DNA from: Allodiplogaster sudhausi
Lineage: Eukaryota; Nematoda; Chromadorea; Rhabditida; Diplogasteridae
Assembly: GCA_945643635.1 (NCBI GenBank)
Contig: CALZFC010000087.1
Location: 1,505,001-1,569,000, forward strand
Length of the DNA: 64,000 nucleotides
Reading direction: 5' to 3'
The notes beneath the pieces are model-generated. The model had not been told where the DNA came from. It made no database searches and saw nothing but the letters and a program-made list of their open reading frames with translations. A program made the position numbers and the translations under genes. Positions 34,672 to 45,014 of the stretch are shown one piece after another (position 1 is the stretch's first letter; each line of letters opens with the position of its first letter).

Positions 34672-37215
34672 AATAAGAAATTGGAAGTCTAGCAGACTCC
34701 AAGTCACTGCTCTTTACAACTTTAATGGCCTCAGTACAGCTTTGCTCCCTTCCGTTTCTCTTTGATTCTGATGATCCAAGAAGGTTGAATTGTCTCCCGT
34801 CTGCGCCGGTGTAGCTGCCACTGCTGGAAGCGTACTTTATCTCATTCTTCCCTTGCTCACCGCATTTTTTGGTTTCCCTGCTCGACAATCTCATGAATAT
34901 TCACTCCACTCATGCAAAAACTAATATTTTAATTCTATTTTTCCTCTATTTTATTGTGAAGAACCGGCTTTCCTACATGAGAATAAATGCACGAATTGAT
35001 GCCTAGGAGGCATATCAAATGAAGAGACCGAGCATTCGAGAGTGAACTCTCAGCTACAGTTTACTCCAACAGAATTGTGTGCAGGGGTGTACTCTACTCA
35101 CTCAACAACAAAAGAGAGAAACAGCCTCGTCGAAGAACACACGATTCAGATGAAGAATGCGTGACAAACTGAACCAGTGCATTCAGAAGAGTGGACACTT
35201 CAAGAGAACGAAACAAGTCAAGAGAGTTCACCAGAACAGTATTGAGGGTAGAAAGGGAAAGGGGATGGAAAGAGAGAAAGGGAAAGTTTACAAAAAAGAG
35301 GATGATGATAAGAGATAAATATAGAATAGGTAGGGATCGTAAATCTGCGCATGAAATATAAAAGAGAGAGTCATAACAGCACGAGGCCACAAATTGGCAT
35401 GAAACAACTAAAGAAACCCCTCCTGAGAAAATTGTGATATGTGATATTTTGGCAAAGAATGATGACAGTGTATATATTTAAACTGTATGAAAATCAATTT
35501 GTGCAGTAGCAATATCCATTCTTGCGGTTAGGAATAAAATCAGCCTGTAGAACCATAATAAACAAAGAGTATATCAGATATAAGAAGTCAGCGTATAGAA
35601 GAGAGGGAGGGATACCGCTAATTCCAAGCACTTTTACAATCTCTGTGGCATGAACTACAAGGCGGTCCCTCTTTTCACAATAAAGGGATGGAACGATAGA
35701 GAGGGAGGGAAGAGATAAGAGAGAGAGAGCGAGAGCGAGAGAGAGAGAGAGCGAGCGAGAGAGAGAGAGAGCGAGAGAGAGAGAGAGAGAGAGAGAGAGC
35801 AAAGAGCGGACATGTCTGAGTGATCAGGGTGCAAGGGGCTAGGATAATCATGCCCCAATCGCTGATTGTCTCGGAGTGTTCGGATAACAAACAACGGAAA
35901 CAGAGCAATAGCAAGAGAGAGGACGAGAGACTAAGGGAGACGAGAGAGTGAGGGAGACGAGAGAGTTAGAGAGACTAGAGAGTAAGGGAGACGAGAGAGT
36001 GCGGGAGACGGGAGAGTAAGGGAGACGGGAGAGTAGTATAGAGTGAAAGAAATAGATAAAGAGAGTGATGGAGAAAGAGTAATCAAAATATGAATGTGTT
36101 TTTTCACTCAGATGATATTTCTTCTCCTCTCAGATTTTGTCCTGTTCGACCACAACGTTTGCGTCTTAAAAAAATATGACATACTAAGAAAGACAACTAA
36201 CCGAGAATAATAAAAAAAATTATTTGAGAGTGATAAATAGAAATGGTCCGCTTCTTTCGCAAAAGGACAACCGACCGGAACAACAAAAGGCAAGAAAATG
36301 AGAAATAGATCGAGGTCACCACAACCTCTACGCTAACTCACAAGATGAAAGTCAACAGTGGCAACATTCAACTTGACAACATCTCCATCCTAATCTAAAT
36401 GCAAATTACTTATTCCTGGCCTATATTAAATTAGGAATGTATGAAAACGCAGGAATGAGTGGCATCTGCGAATTGTTGCATAACAACGAAGTAGAACAGA
36501 TCAGGTCACTACTGATACAGAAGAAAGTAATTGATGAGTTTACTGATAATACGATCAAGACAAGGGGAGTCCAAGATGCAGGCAGGGAGATCTCTCAATG
36601 AAAATCAGAAAAAAATCGGGAGAGCGAAATAGAAAATCGTCTATATTCTCAACATGGGCAATCATAATAGTCATTGTTCGAGCAGCAATGAAGAGAAAGC
36701 GAAAGACAGAGAGACAGAGAGAAAGAGAGATAAAGAGAGCGAGAGACAGAGAGACGGAGAGAAAGAGAGAACGAGAGAGAAAGATAGAGAGAGAGAGAAA
36801 GGAGGTGAAAGAGAGCCTTAGAGATTGAGAGGGGCAGAGGGCACTTATTGTTAGAGACGGTAGAGCATGAGAGAGAGCTGATAGTGAGAGAAATAGAGAG
36901 AGAGAGAGAGAGAGAGAGAGGGACAAACTCGAGAGAGGGAGAGATAGATTGCGAGGGAATGTCACATTTGAAAACGGCCATCAGACTTTCGTTATAAGTA
37001 GACAATCGAGCTATCCATATTCTACTAGCCACAATAGAAAAATAATCTGAAATAGCATTTTGCTCGCAGTTTTGCCATATAGAAGAGTAATAAAATTCTT
37101 CTTGGTATGTGTTGGTGAAATAAAAGAAATAAAAAAGAGAAGTGAGAACCTGAGGCGTGACTGATTGAGTGTCATGAGGCTGCGCAAAAAGGAGATCGCT
37201 CAGAGTTCTCGTAAT
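34672..37215 (-). CDS. Possible unrecognised gene, 3' end near 34672 (weak)
   Basis: A minus-strand stretch at 34672-34894 is open for about 70 codons with balanced composition (EIKYASSSGSYTGADGRQFN, then NLLGSSESKRNG) and a TAG stop, unlike the microsatellite frames around it. Other exon-like pieces are about 35097-35320 (STLLNALVQFVTHSSSESCV, donor GTGAGT), about 35608-35690 (RDRLVVHATEIVKVLGIS, donor GT) and about 37151-37215 (RTLSDLLFAQPHDTQSVTPQ, donor GT). I could not link them in a consistent phase and recognise no family. They may be one gene, two genes or partly chance. Confidence 0.25.
35900..36035. repeat. GGGAGACGAGAGAGT-type minisatellite
   Basis: About eight imperfect copies of a 16-18 bp unit (GGGAGACGAGAGAGTG, later GGGAGACGGGAGAGTA). 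It is a higher-order repeat derived from GA microsatellite. Confidence 0.75.
36690..36945. repeat. GA-rich microsatellite cluster
   Basis: Interrupted GAGA/CAGAGA tracts spanning about 250 bp. Open frames here are Arg/Glu or Ser/Leu low-complexity and not genes. Confidence 0.9.
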
Positions 37216-37878
37216 TCTCAGAAAACAATGACAATCACGCGCGTTCTTGGCCACGTTTTTTTTGTTGTTGATTCATCGCTAATTTTGGCAGATTCTTTCT
37301 CTGGTCTTCTCAAAGCGGCTGTCCCTCCTCCTTTCCTCATTTTGTTCATCTCACACATTCAAATACGTTTGAACCAATCGATAAACTAACATGCATAGAA
37401 AGTAACAGCCCGCAATTCGTTACTTCACTTTTCATAAAAAGATCCCATTTGTTACAGAAGAAATAGATAATGTTACAGAAGAAATAGATAAATAGTTTGA
37501 TCAATTGGTAAACTTGTGGGCATTTGACAAGGAACATTTACATTTGCGCTCCTGTCAATGGAAATCAAATATTGCAAATTGCTGGCTTAAAAGAATCGCT
37601 AATCTGCTTCTTACACTTCCCATCACTAGCCAGCAGTCCTATATACCATTCGCAGAGGCAGGACCTCCTTCCTTGTATTCCCCTCTCTCTATCTGGGCCT
37701 CTTTCTCTATCTGGGTCTCATGCTCTATCTGCCTCTCGTCTCTCTGTGACTATATGTGTCTCTCTCCCCCTCTCTCTATGTCTCGCTCTCTCTCTCTTCC
37801 TTTATCGGTCCCTCTGTCTTCATATGCCTCTTTGCGTCTCTGTCCCTCTCTCTATGTCTATTTCTTCCTCTCTATCTT

Positions 37879-37969
<91 letters not shown>

Positions 37970-38915
37970 GTAATTCTCTCTGGAGTTCTCTCAGGGGATG
38001 TCAGCACAGTAGCAGATGGTTTCTCAGCCTTTTTTGCTTTGCTCTTCTTAAGAATCTGGCTAAAATCGTGACCGTTCCTCAATTGGTTCTTTATCCATAA
38101 AAGGCGTAGCAACCTTCTGATGTCTATTCCTGAAGGACAGTCAGCTTCGCTGTTTCGCTTCTCGTTGATCTCGTAAATTAGAGATTAGCTGAGGGAAGAC
38201 TTCGGCTGAGTCAGATTGCCGTCCAAAAAGTTATTTTCCACTTGTGAGATAGTGGATAATTAACATGCTGTTTGGTTGCTGCCGAGAAGAGCGCGTGATC
38301 CCGAATCCGTATTCGGTGCAAACAACATTCACTTAATGGAAAGTCGACCTTTGCTGTGTCCTCGATTAGTGCGTACATTAGAATATCTTGTAATCCTGCG
38401 CGTTCTCTCTCTCTCTCTCTCTTTCTATCTCTTTTTCTATCTCTCTCTCTCTCTCTTTCTCTATCTGCCTCATTCTATCTCTTTCGCTTTTCTCCGGCTA
38501 CATACCTCCCTCACTCACTTTCCACAACTCCCTCCTTCTCTATCCATTAAATCCAATTTTCGCTACCTTCTCCTTGAACTCCCTGATAAGCGATCCAAGA
38601 AGGGAAGTGCATACGACAGAGACTTCTTAGACTTATTTTTGTGCTTCTCTGCGCACTCTCTTCCTTGCACGGTCTCTCGTGTCTTCTCTGGCTTCGCAGA
38701 TATCCGAGATTGCTTGATTCATTGACGTGTTGATCTCAGCTTGCGCAAGAAGCTAATCTGGAGGCGGGTTGCCTCTCTTTTGCTTATAAAAGAAGAAGGA
38801 GAAGCAGAGGCAGAATATCACAAATTCTAATTGGCACTTTCCTTCTTCTGTTCCTTAACTTCCTTGTTCCTTTCACGATGTTCTTCTTCAGTTTCTTTGC
38901 TTACCAAAGCTGCAG
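37216..38915. other. No recognised gene; CT tracts and one weak open stretch
   Basis: Contains CT tracts at 37680-37975 and 38400-38480 and a 22 bp tandem duplication at about 37454-37496. A minus-strand frame at about 37970-38170 reads NGHDFSQILKKSKAKKAEKP and looks protein-like, but lacks a start codon and clear splice sites. Upstream exons of the RMDN-type gene may lie here; I could not identify them. Confidence 0.4.
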
Positions 38916-39932
38916 CTAGTAATGGGAAGTCGCGTTGAGTCTCCGGAGAATCTTCTTGAACGGGCGATTCACGCCAACCCGAATGATCCCTTCGCTTGGC
39001 ACATTCTTGGTGCGTATTCATCATTTCAACCAATGGTTGGGAGGCCCTATTGGGCCAGGCCCAACCGTACTGCAAAGCCATAACATTTTAGCTTTTTTAC
39101 TTGGTTGGGCGGGCCCGAAAAAAAAATTCAAGGGCCCGAAAACTGCGGGCCTGGTTGGCTCGGCCCAAAAATTTTTGGCCTGTTTGTATTTATTAATACC
39201 TTTTTATTTTGACTTTATGTAGTACTTTATTACACCATCTAAACAATGTATAAGAAGATGAAATATGATGGATCCCTCGCAGGCGTCCGCTGCCACTCTC
39301 GCCAATGCTACGACGACGCCTTGAAGTGCTTTGAAAAGGCCGAATCCATCAAGGTCGAATTACAACAATTATTTACTATGAAAAAATGACTGCTAGAGGT
39401 GTGAGCAAGAAATGACGAATGCCTTCAAATTACATGTGTAATTGCACGCATAAAGAGTGATCTGTTCATTCAGAGTGGCTTCTCTGCCTCGAATCAGTAC
39501 TACATGGCTTCCTCCCTGAAGGAACTCGGCCGCCTTGATGACTGCATCCGAGTTCTTCTCTCTGCAGTCTCGCTTCCCGCCAGAAACAACATCGACAAAA
39601 AGGTTTCTCTCTTTCTCGTTGCTCTTCATCAACGTATGGTTGAAGAAGTGCAGAGTTTGTAAAAGTTTTCTGATTTCTGGTTACACACTTACAATATACA
39701 TACATATATATGTATGTGTATAAACAGAAAACTTTTATATATATAAATATATATGTATATACATATATATGTATATACATGCATATATATATATATGTAT
39801 GTGTATAAACAGAAAACTTTTATGCTAACCATAAATAGATGTAATAAATTAACTTCAAGTTGTTTTATTATTAACTTTATTAAGGGAAAGAGATGCGCTG
39901 CCCAGCTGTTGTCGCAACTGCAGAAGTCATAG
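38916..39932 (+). CDS. RMDN-family TPR protein (regulator of microtubule dynamics), 3' part
   Basis: Exons 38916-39009, 39283-39353, 39474-39602 and 39885-39932 join in frame. From the first ATG (38922) this is 111 residues, but the open frame continues to the acceptor and RMDN proteins are 300-470 residues, so upstream exons are probably missing from my model. Family signs are tetratricopeptide-like helices (LLERAIHANPNDPFAWHILG; YDDALKCFEKAES; YYMASSLKELGRLDDCIRVL) and the C-terminal end (KGKRCAAQLLSQLQKS), which aligns with the end of RMDN1-3. RMDN proteins associate with microtubules or ER-mitochondria contacts. Intron 1 holds a GGCCC-rich repeat fragment; intron 3 holds an AT-rich direct repeat. 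Confidence 0.7.
39030..39190. repeat. GGGCC/GGCCC-rich repeat fragment in an RMDN intron
   Basis: Dense short inverted words (GGTTGGG with CCCAACC, GGCCC with GGGCC, GGGCCCGAAAA twice) in an otherwise AT-rich intron suggest an inserted repeat or foldback element. Clear ends and a target duplication were not found. Confidence 0.45.
39711..39823. repeat. 28 bp direct repeat flanking an AT-repeat
   Basis: An identical 28 bp word beginning TGTATGTGTATAAACAGAAA occurs at 39711-39738 and 39796-39823, separated by TATATG-type repeat. A slippage or recombination product in an intron. Confidence 0.9.
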
Positions 39933-40585
39933 TCGTCCGAATATCGTCTTCTCTCCTGTTCTTGTAATATTGCATATCTTTTTATTCTGCTTGAGATATC
40001 TGATATAATTACTTTTGAAAGTCTCTGGTATTTTTGATGTTTGAGTTGAGTTGTTAGTGCGACTCTGCCCATCGTCCACCCGATACTGTCTCACATTTCA
40101 TTTCTCTCTAAATCGTCACTTCTCAATTCCCCTATCACTTCCACATCCATCTGCTATTAGTTCCTTCTCTACCAATACGTGTATGTTATTTGTTTATATT
40201 TTCTCCTAACTTGTATGTACAGCTTATTGCGAATAAATTATTGTGCATTCTGGCGGACATTCTTCACGTCATTTTCTAACTGTAATAACTGACTGTCTAC
40301 CATAGTGAAAAGGAGTTCCTTTTAACAAGAGATTTACAATGATTGGCTGCTGGTGAGCATCTGAGAAGTCACCTTTAAATGGAAAGGAACAATGTATTGT
40401 GCGCAGTCGTTATTTTGCGCAGTGTTCTGCCTCTTTCCTTCACTCCGCGAGGCTGCCATCGAATTTCGCAGACTCGCTTGGGGTGGGGATGCACTGAGTG
40501 GGCCAGAGTCTCTCTGCTTCTTCTTCCATTCTCTCTGTCTCTCTCTCTTCGCTCGCTCTCTCTCTATCTATCTATCTCCCCCCCC

Positions 40586-40618
<33 letters not shown>

Positions 40619-40656
40619 TTCGCTCGCTCTCTCTCTCTATCTATCTATCTATCTCC

Positions 40657-40708
<52 letters not shown>

Positions 40709-41359
40709 TCCTCTCTCTCTTTCTCGTTCTCTTTCCACCCTGGAAAGAGGCTCCGGAAATGGCTAGCCAACTGCGCGCACCCAGAAATCGTGCAAGTCTT
40801 CTTTTTTTTCCGAAGTATGCGTCAATTTCACTTGAATCCAAGAAATTTCTAAATTTCAAATGTAGATATTTAAGGTATCTTAGGCCTTGATGGATTTACA
40901 CTTGAATCGTCTCCGCTCGACTTTTCGTTCCCGAAAGCAATTCCCGGTCTAAATTCTAAACTTATGTAGATCGATTGCAGCCGCATTCAAAGTCAGTAAA
41001 AACTGACAACTTTGAAGAATGCAAAGTTGTCAGTTTCTTTCCCGCTGATTCATTCTTACAGTGACAAATGCTTTCAAGTGCCAAGTCATTCTACGAAATG
41101 ATAGACGCAGTCGTAGTTCTGTGATTGCGCAGAACTAGTTCCTTGACGCGTCCCGTCCCGGGTGCACAAAGAGCGATGCATCCGGCGCTGTCCTTTTGCG
41201 GTGCTTTCTTCGATTGTTATAGCCTTCTTTGTTTCTCTGCGCCCTCAATGAGTGGATGAAGTCGTTTATTCTATGTTAGAAGGAGAGCAACAAAAAGGAG
41301 AGAGAAATGCCAAGGTGTCCGTTGCTCATGCTTCCCATCCATATCCCTACCCAGCCTCG

Positions 41360-41412
<53 letters not shown>

Positions 41413-41843
41413 TTCCTTCCCCTTACCCTCTCCCCCTACTACTCGTTTACTCCTCTCTCCACTTTCTCTTTCTTTTCGTGCCATGCACAGCCCATTCCTG
41501 TTATCATGTTCCATGTTCTGTCCCTGTCGCTTTCTTCTCTTTCTCTTTTGTTATGAATGTCCATTTTGATTCTCTGCTTTCCCGATCATCCATTTTTCGT
41601 TCTGACTTAATTGATTTAGCGGAAAACTTGGCCTGAAAAGTGGTACTCATCTTCTTCTCTATTTCGACATTTCTCACAGTTCATTGTTGTGGCCTTTTTC
41701 ATTCAGTTTTTAAGCGCTTGCTTGTCTGTTAGCATTTATCTTGCATGGATCTTCTGTTGTTTCTGCAATGTTGTCGCTGCGATGTTGAACTATTTCTAAT
41801 TCAGATTTAAATTTGAATGCCGTACTAAGGGAGAAGATCAAAG
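39933..41843. other. Intergenic between RMDN and dynamin genes
   Basis: AT-rich 3' region with an AATAAA at about 40232, then CT tracts (40530-40735, 41360-41415), a hairpin at 41000-41036 and an acceptor-like TAATTCAG about 40 bases before the dynamin start. No coding gene seen. Confidence 0.5.
41000..41036. repeat. 15 bp perfect inverted repeat, 7 nt loop
   Basis: AAACTGACAACTTTG, loop AAGAATG, then the exact reverse complement. An imperfect outer inverted copy (CATTCAAAGTCAGT) lies just upstream, so the site could form alternative hairpins. Intergenic. Confidence 0.85.
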
Positions 41844-42459
41844 ATGTCGTGGGCGAATCAGGGCATGCAAGCCCTTATTCCCATCATCAACCGTGTTCAG
41901 GTAAATCTTTCTTTCACTTAAACACATTTTTATCCGTCTGATGAATTAGCTTGTGCTTACGTGATTCTTCATATGTAAAAATTGATTCTTCTGATTCCTT
42001 TAAGGATGCTTTCACTCAACTCGGCCAGTCTGTCAACTTCGAATTGCCACAGATTGCAGTTGTTGGCGGCCAGTCCGCTGGAAAATCTTCCGTTTTGGAA
42101 AATTTTGTTGGGAAGTCAGTCGTCCCCTTTATTTTCTCTTTATGATTTTTTTTTTAGTAAATTCTGTTTTATGGGATATGGATGCTATAAATTTTTTTTT
42201 CTTGTCAGGTTTTCGTTGTGATGTTGGCTTATTTTGGCTTGAGGGGGAGGTGGAATAGGAGAGATCGATGGCCTCGCTGAAAAGCCTTGCGCCTTAGGGG
42301 GAGGGGCTGAGTTTGTCCGCCGCATGGGTTTCGCGGCGGAGTGTGGGGAACGAGCACTTTTTCTCATCTCATTCCTTCTCTCTCTTTCCCTTGTCTTTTC
42401 TTTTCTTTCTCTATTCTTTTCCAAAACGCTCACACGACCTAAGTTGAAGAATCTCTCTT

Positions 42460-42499
<40 letters not shown>

Positions 42500-44967
42500 C
42501 TCGAATATTGACATTTTTCCCCTCCAGCATCTTTTGCGGAAACCAAGTTGGTGAGAAGCCCTGACGGGAAGAGTACATCTAAATTACACGAGCAGCAACC
42601 GCTGGGAAGAATACATTATATGTTCATGGGAACTGCCCCTCTTCTTTACTATTCTGCATCGCTAAAGCTGCTGGGTCCTTTAAATTGTGTTTTGCAGGGA
42701 ATAAATACCACTCTCGACTGCTTTTTAATTGGCTTTGGTAGAAAATTTGGAGCCCTTAAAGCAAAGTGGGTAATAGAAAAACAGAGTTTGGACGTCAGAA
42801 TTTGAGTGGAGTTTGGCTCTGGGAGGCTCAGAATTTGAGTGGGTCTGTGAAATAGACAGTGGTTTAACACTGGTTGTGTTTCAACTTGTTGGTTTGACAT
42901 TGGGGAGGGGGCAAGACTAGGATCTCAATGAAGTCGCTCTTCGATGCGAAATCTGTTCGATCTTATTAGAACCATTTAGCCATTTCAGTCGAATTACATT
43001 TGGGAGGCAGTTTCATGGGAAATAGGATAAATGAGGTTTCTTGCAGGGATTTCTTGCCACGTGGTTCTGGAATCGTGACGAGGCGGCCGCTGATTCTTCA
43101 GCTAATCCAAGACCGAAATGGTTACTCATTATTACTCAAGACAAATATGTAAGATTCATACAAACACTTCATACAGCCATCAAATATCGAAACAAAATTT
43201 GATTTTTATGAGGTTTTATTAAATTTTGTGTATTGTAGAATATGCGGAATTTCTGCACAAGAAGGGTTACCGCTTCACGGACTTCGATGCTGTGCGGAAA
43301 GAGATTGAAGATGAGACGGATAGAGTGACTGGCCAGAACAAGGGAATCTCCCCTCATCCCATCAATCTCCGAGTCTTCAGTCCCAATGGTAAGAACCATC
43401 TTTCATTCTATTTCTATTTCGAATGGAAATGTAAGCTAACCCTCGTTGAGTGTTGAACCTGACACTCATCGACCTGCCTGGCTTGACGAAGGTTCCCGTG
43501 GGAGATCAGCCTGCGGATATTGAGCATCAGATCCGAGAGATGATCTTGACTTACATCAGCAGGGAGACTTGTCTCATCCTCGCTGTCACTCCCGCCAATT
43601 CTGATCTCGCCACTTCCGATGCTCTCAAACTCGCCAAGGTAATTTTAATCGCAATTTATTTTTCTCGTCTTAAATATTTTCCTTAAAATTCCTCCCTAAT
43701 TGATCTTTTACATAGCAGAATCCATTGAGTTCTCACAATTTCTCATGTAGGAAGTGGATCCGCAAGGCCTTCGAACCATTGGAGTTCTCACGAAGTTGGA
43801 TCTTATGGACGAGGGAACCGATGCACGAGAAATCCTGGAGAATCGCCTTTTCACTCTTCGGTTTCTTTCTTCTTGTTGTATTTGCATCTCCTTTTGATTA
43901 TCACCAGGCCCAGAAGAGCTTTCATTTTTTTTTCTCAAAAATTCTCGAGGCATAACGTTTTTTTCCCTAAATGACGGATTTCATTTTGTATATTTACCTT
44001 TATAATTTGCAGCCGTGGCTACGTGGGAATAGTGAATCGATCCCAGAAGGACATCAACGGTAAGAAGGACATCCGAGCAGCTCAGGACGCGGAGCGGAAG
44101 TTCTTCATTTCTCATCCTTCTTACCGGTCAGACTTTACTCCTTCCTCGTCTCTCTTTTATCACTCTCATTGTTCATTCTGGTTGCAGACACTTGGCAGAC
44201 CGCTTGGGCACGGCGTACTTGCAGCAGACACTCAACACGCAACTCACCAATCACATCAGAGACACCCTGCCGGCCATGAGGGACTCCCTCCAGAAGAAGC
44301 TCTTCTCCATGGAGAAGGATGTCGCCGAATTCAAGAACTTCGTGCCCAATGACCCCAGCAGAAAGACCAAAGCACTCATGCAGTCAGTCAACGAGAGAGA
44401 GAGAAGGCGAAAGAAATGATGGGAAGATAACGATTTGAGGATGGTGCAGCAGTTCACGGCAGACATCGAACGAAGCATAGAGGGATCGGGCAACAAGGTT
44501 GTCTCCAGCAACGAGTTGAGTGGCGGTGCTCGAATCAACCGACTCTTCCATGAGAGGTCTTCCTTCTCCTCTTCTTTCTCATCAAGCAGCCTAGCCAGTC
44601 TTTTTAAGGTTTCCATTCGAGATAGTGAAGATGGACATTGACGAGAAGGAAATGCGCAAGAAGATTCAAGTCGTGATCCGGAACATCCACGGAATTAGGC
44701 TTGTCTTCTTCTTCTTCTCTTTCAGTCTTGATTCTCTCCCTTCAGAGTCGGTCTCTTCACCCCTGACATGGCCTTCGAGATGATTGCGAAAGAGCAGATC
44801 GCCCGTCTCAAGGAGCCCTCCCTCAAGTGCGTCGATCTTGTCGTCAACGAACTCGCCGCCGTCGTCCGCCAGTGCGCGGAGTCGGTCAGGAAACATCTTC
44901 TTCTTACTACTATTCTTCTCCCTTTGGGATATATCCTCCGCCCTCTTTCTCTTCTCTCTCTCCCTCC

Positions 44968-45014
<47 letters not shown>

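Noticed and set aside
42240..42360. GC-rich block in dynamin intron 2 as an RNA gene
   Set aside because: No recognisable snRNA, tRNA or snoRNA boxes; only local purine richness and one CCGCC/GGCGG pairing.
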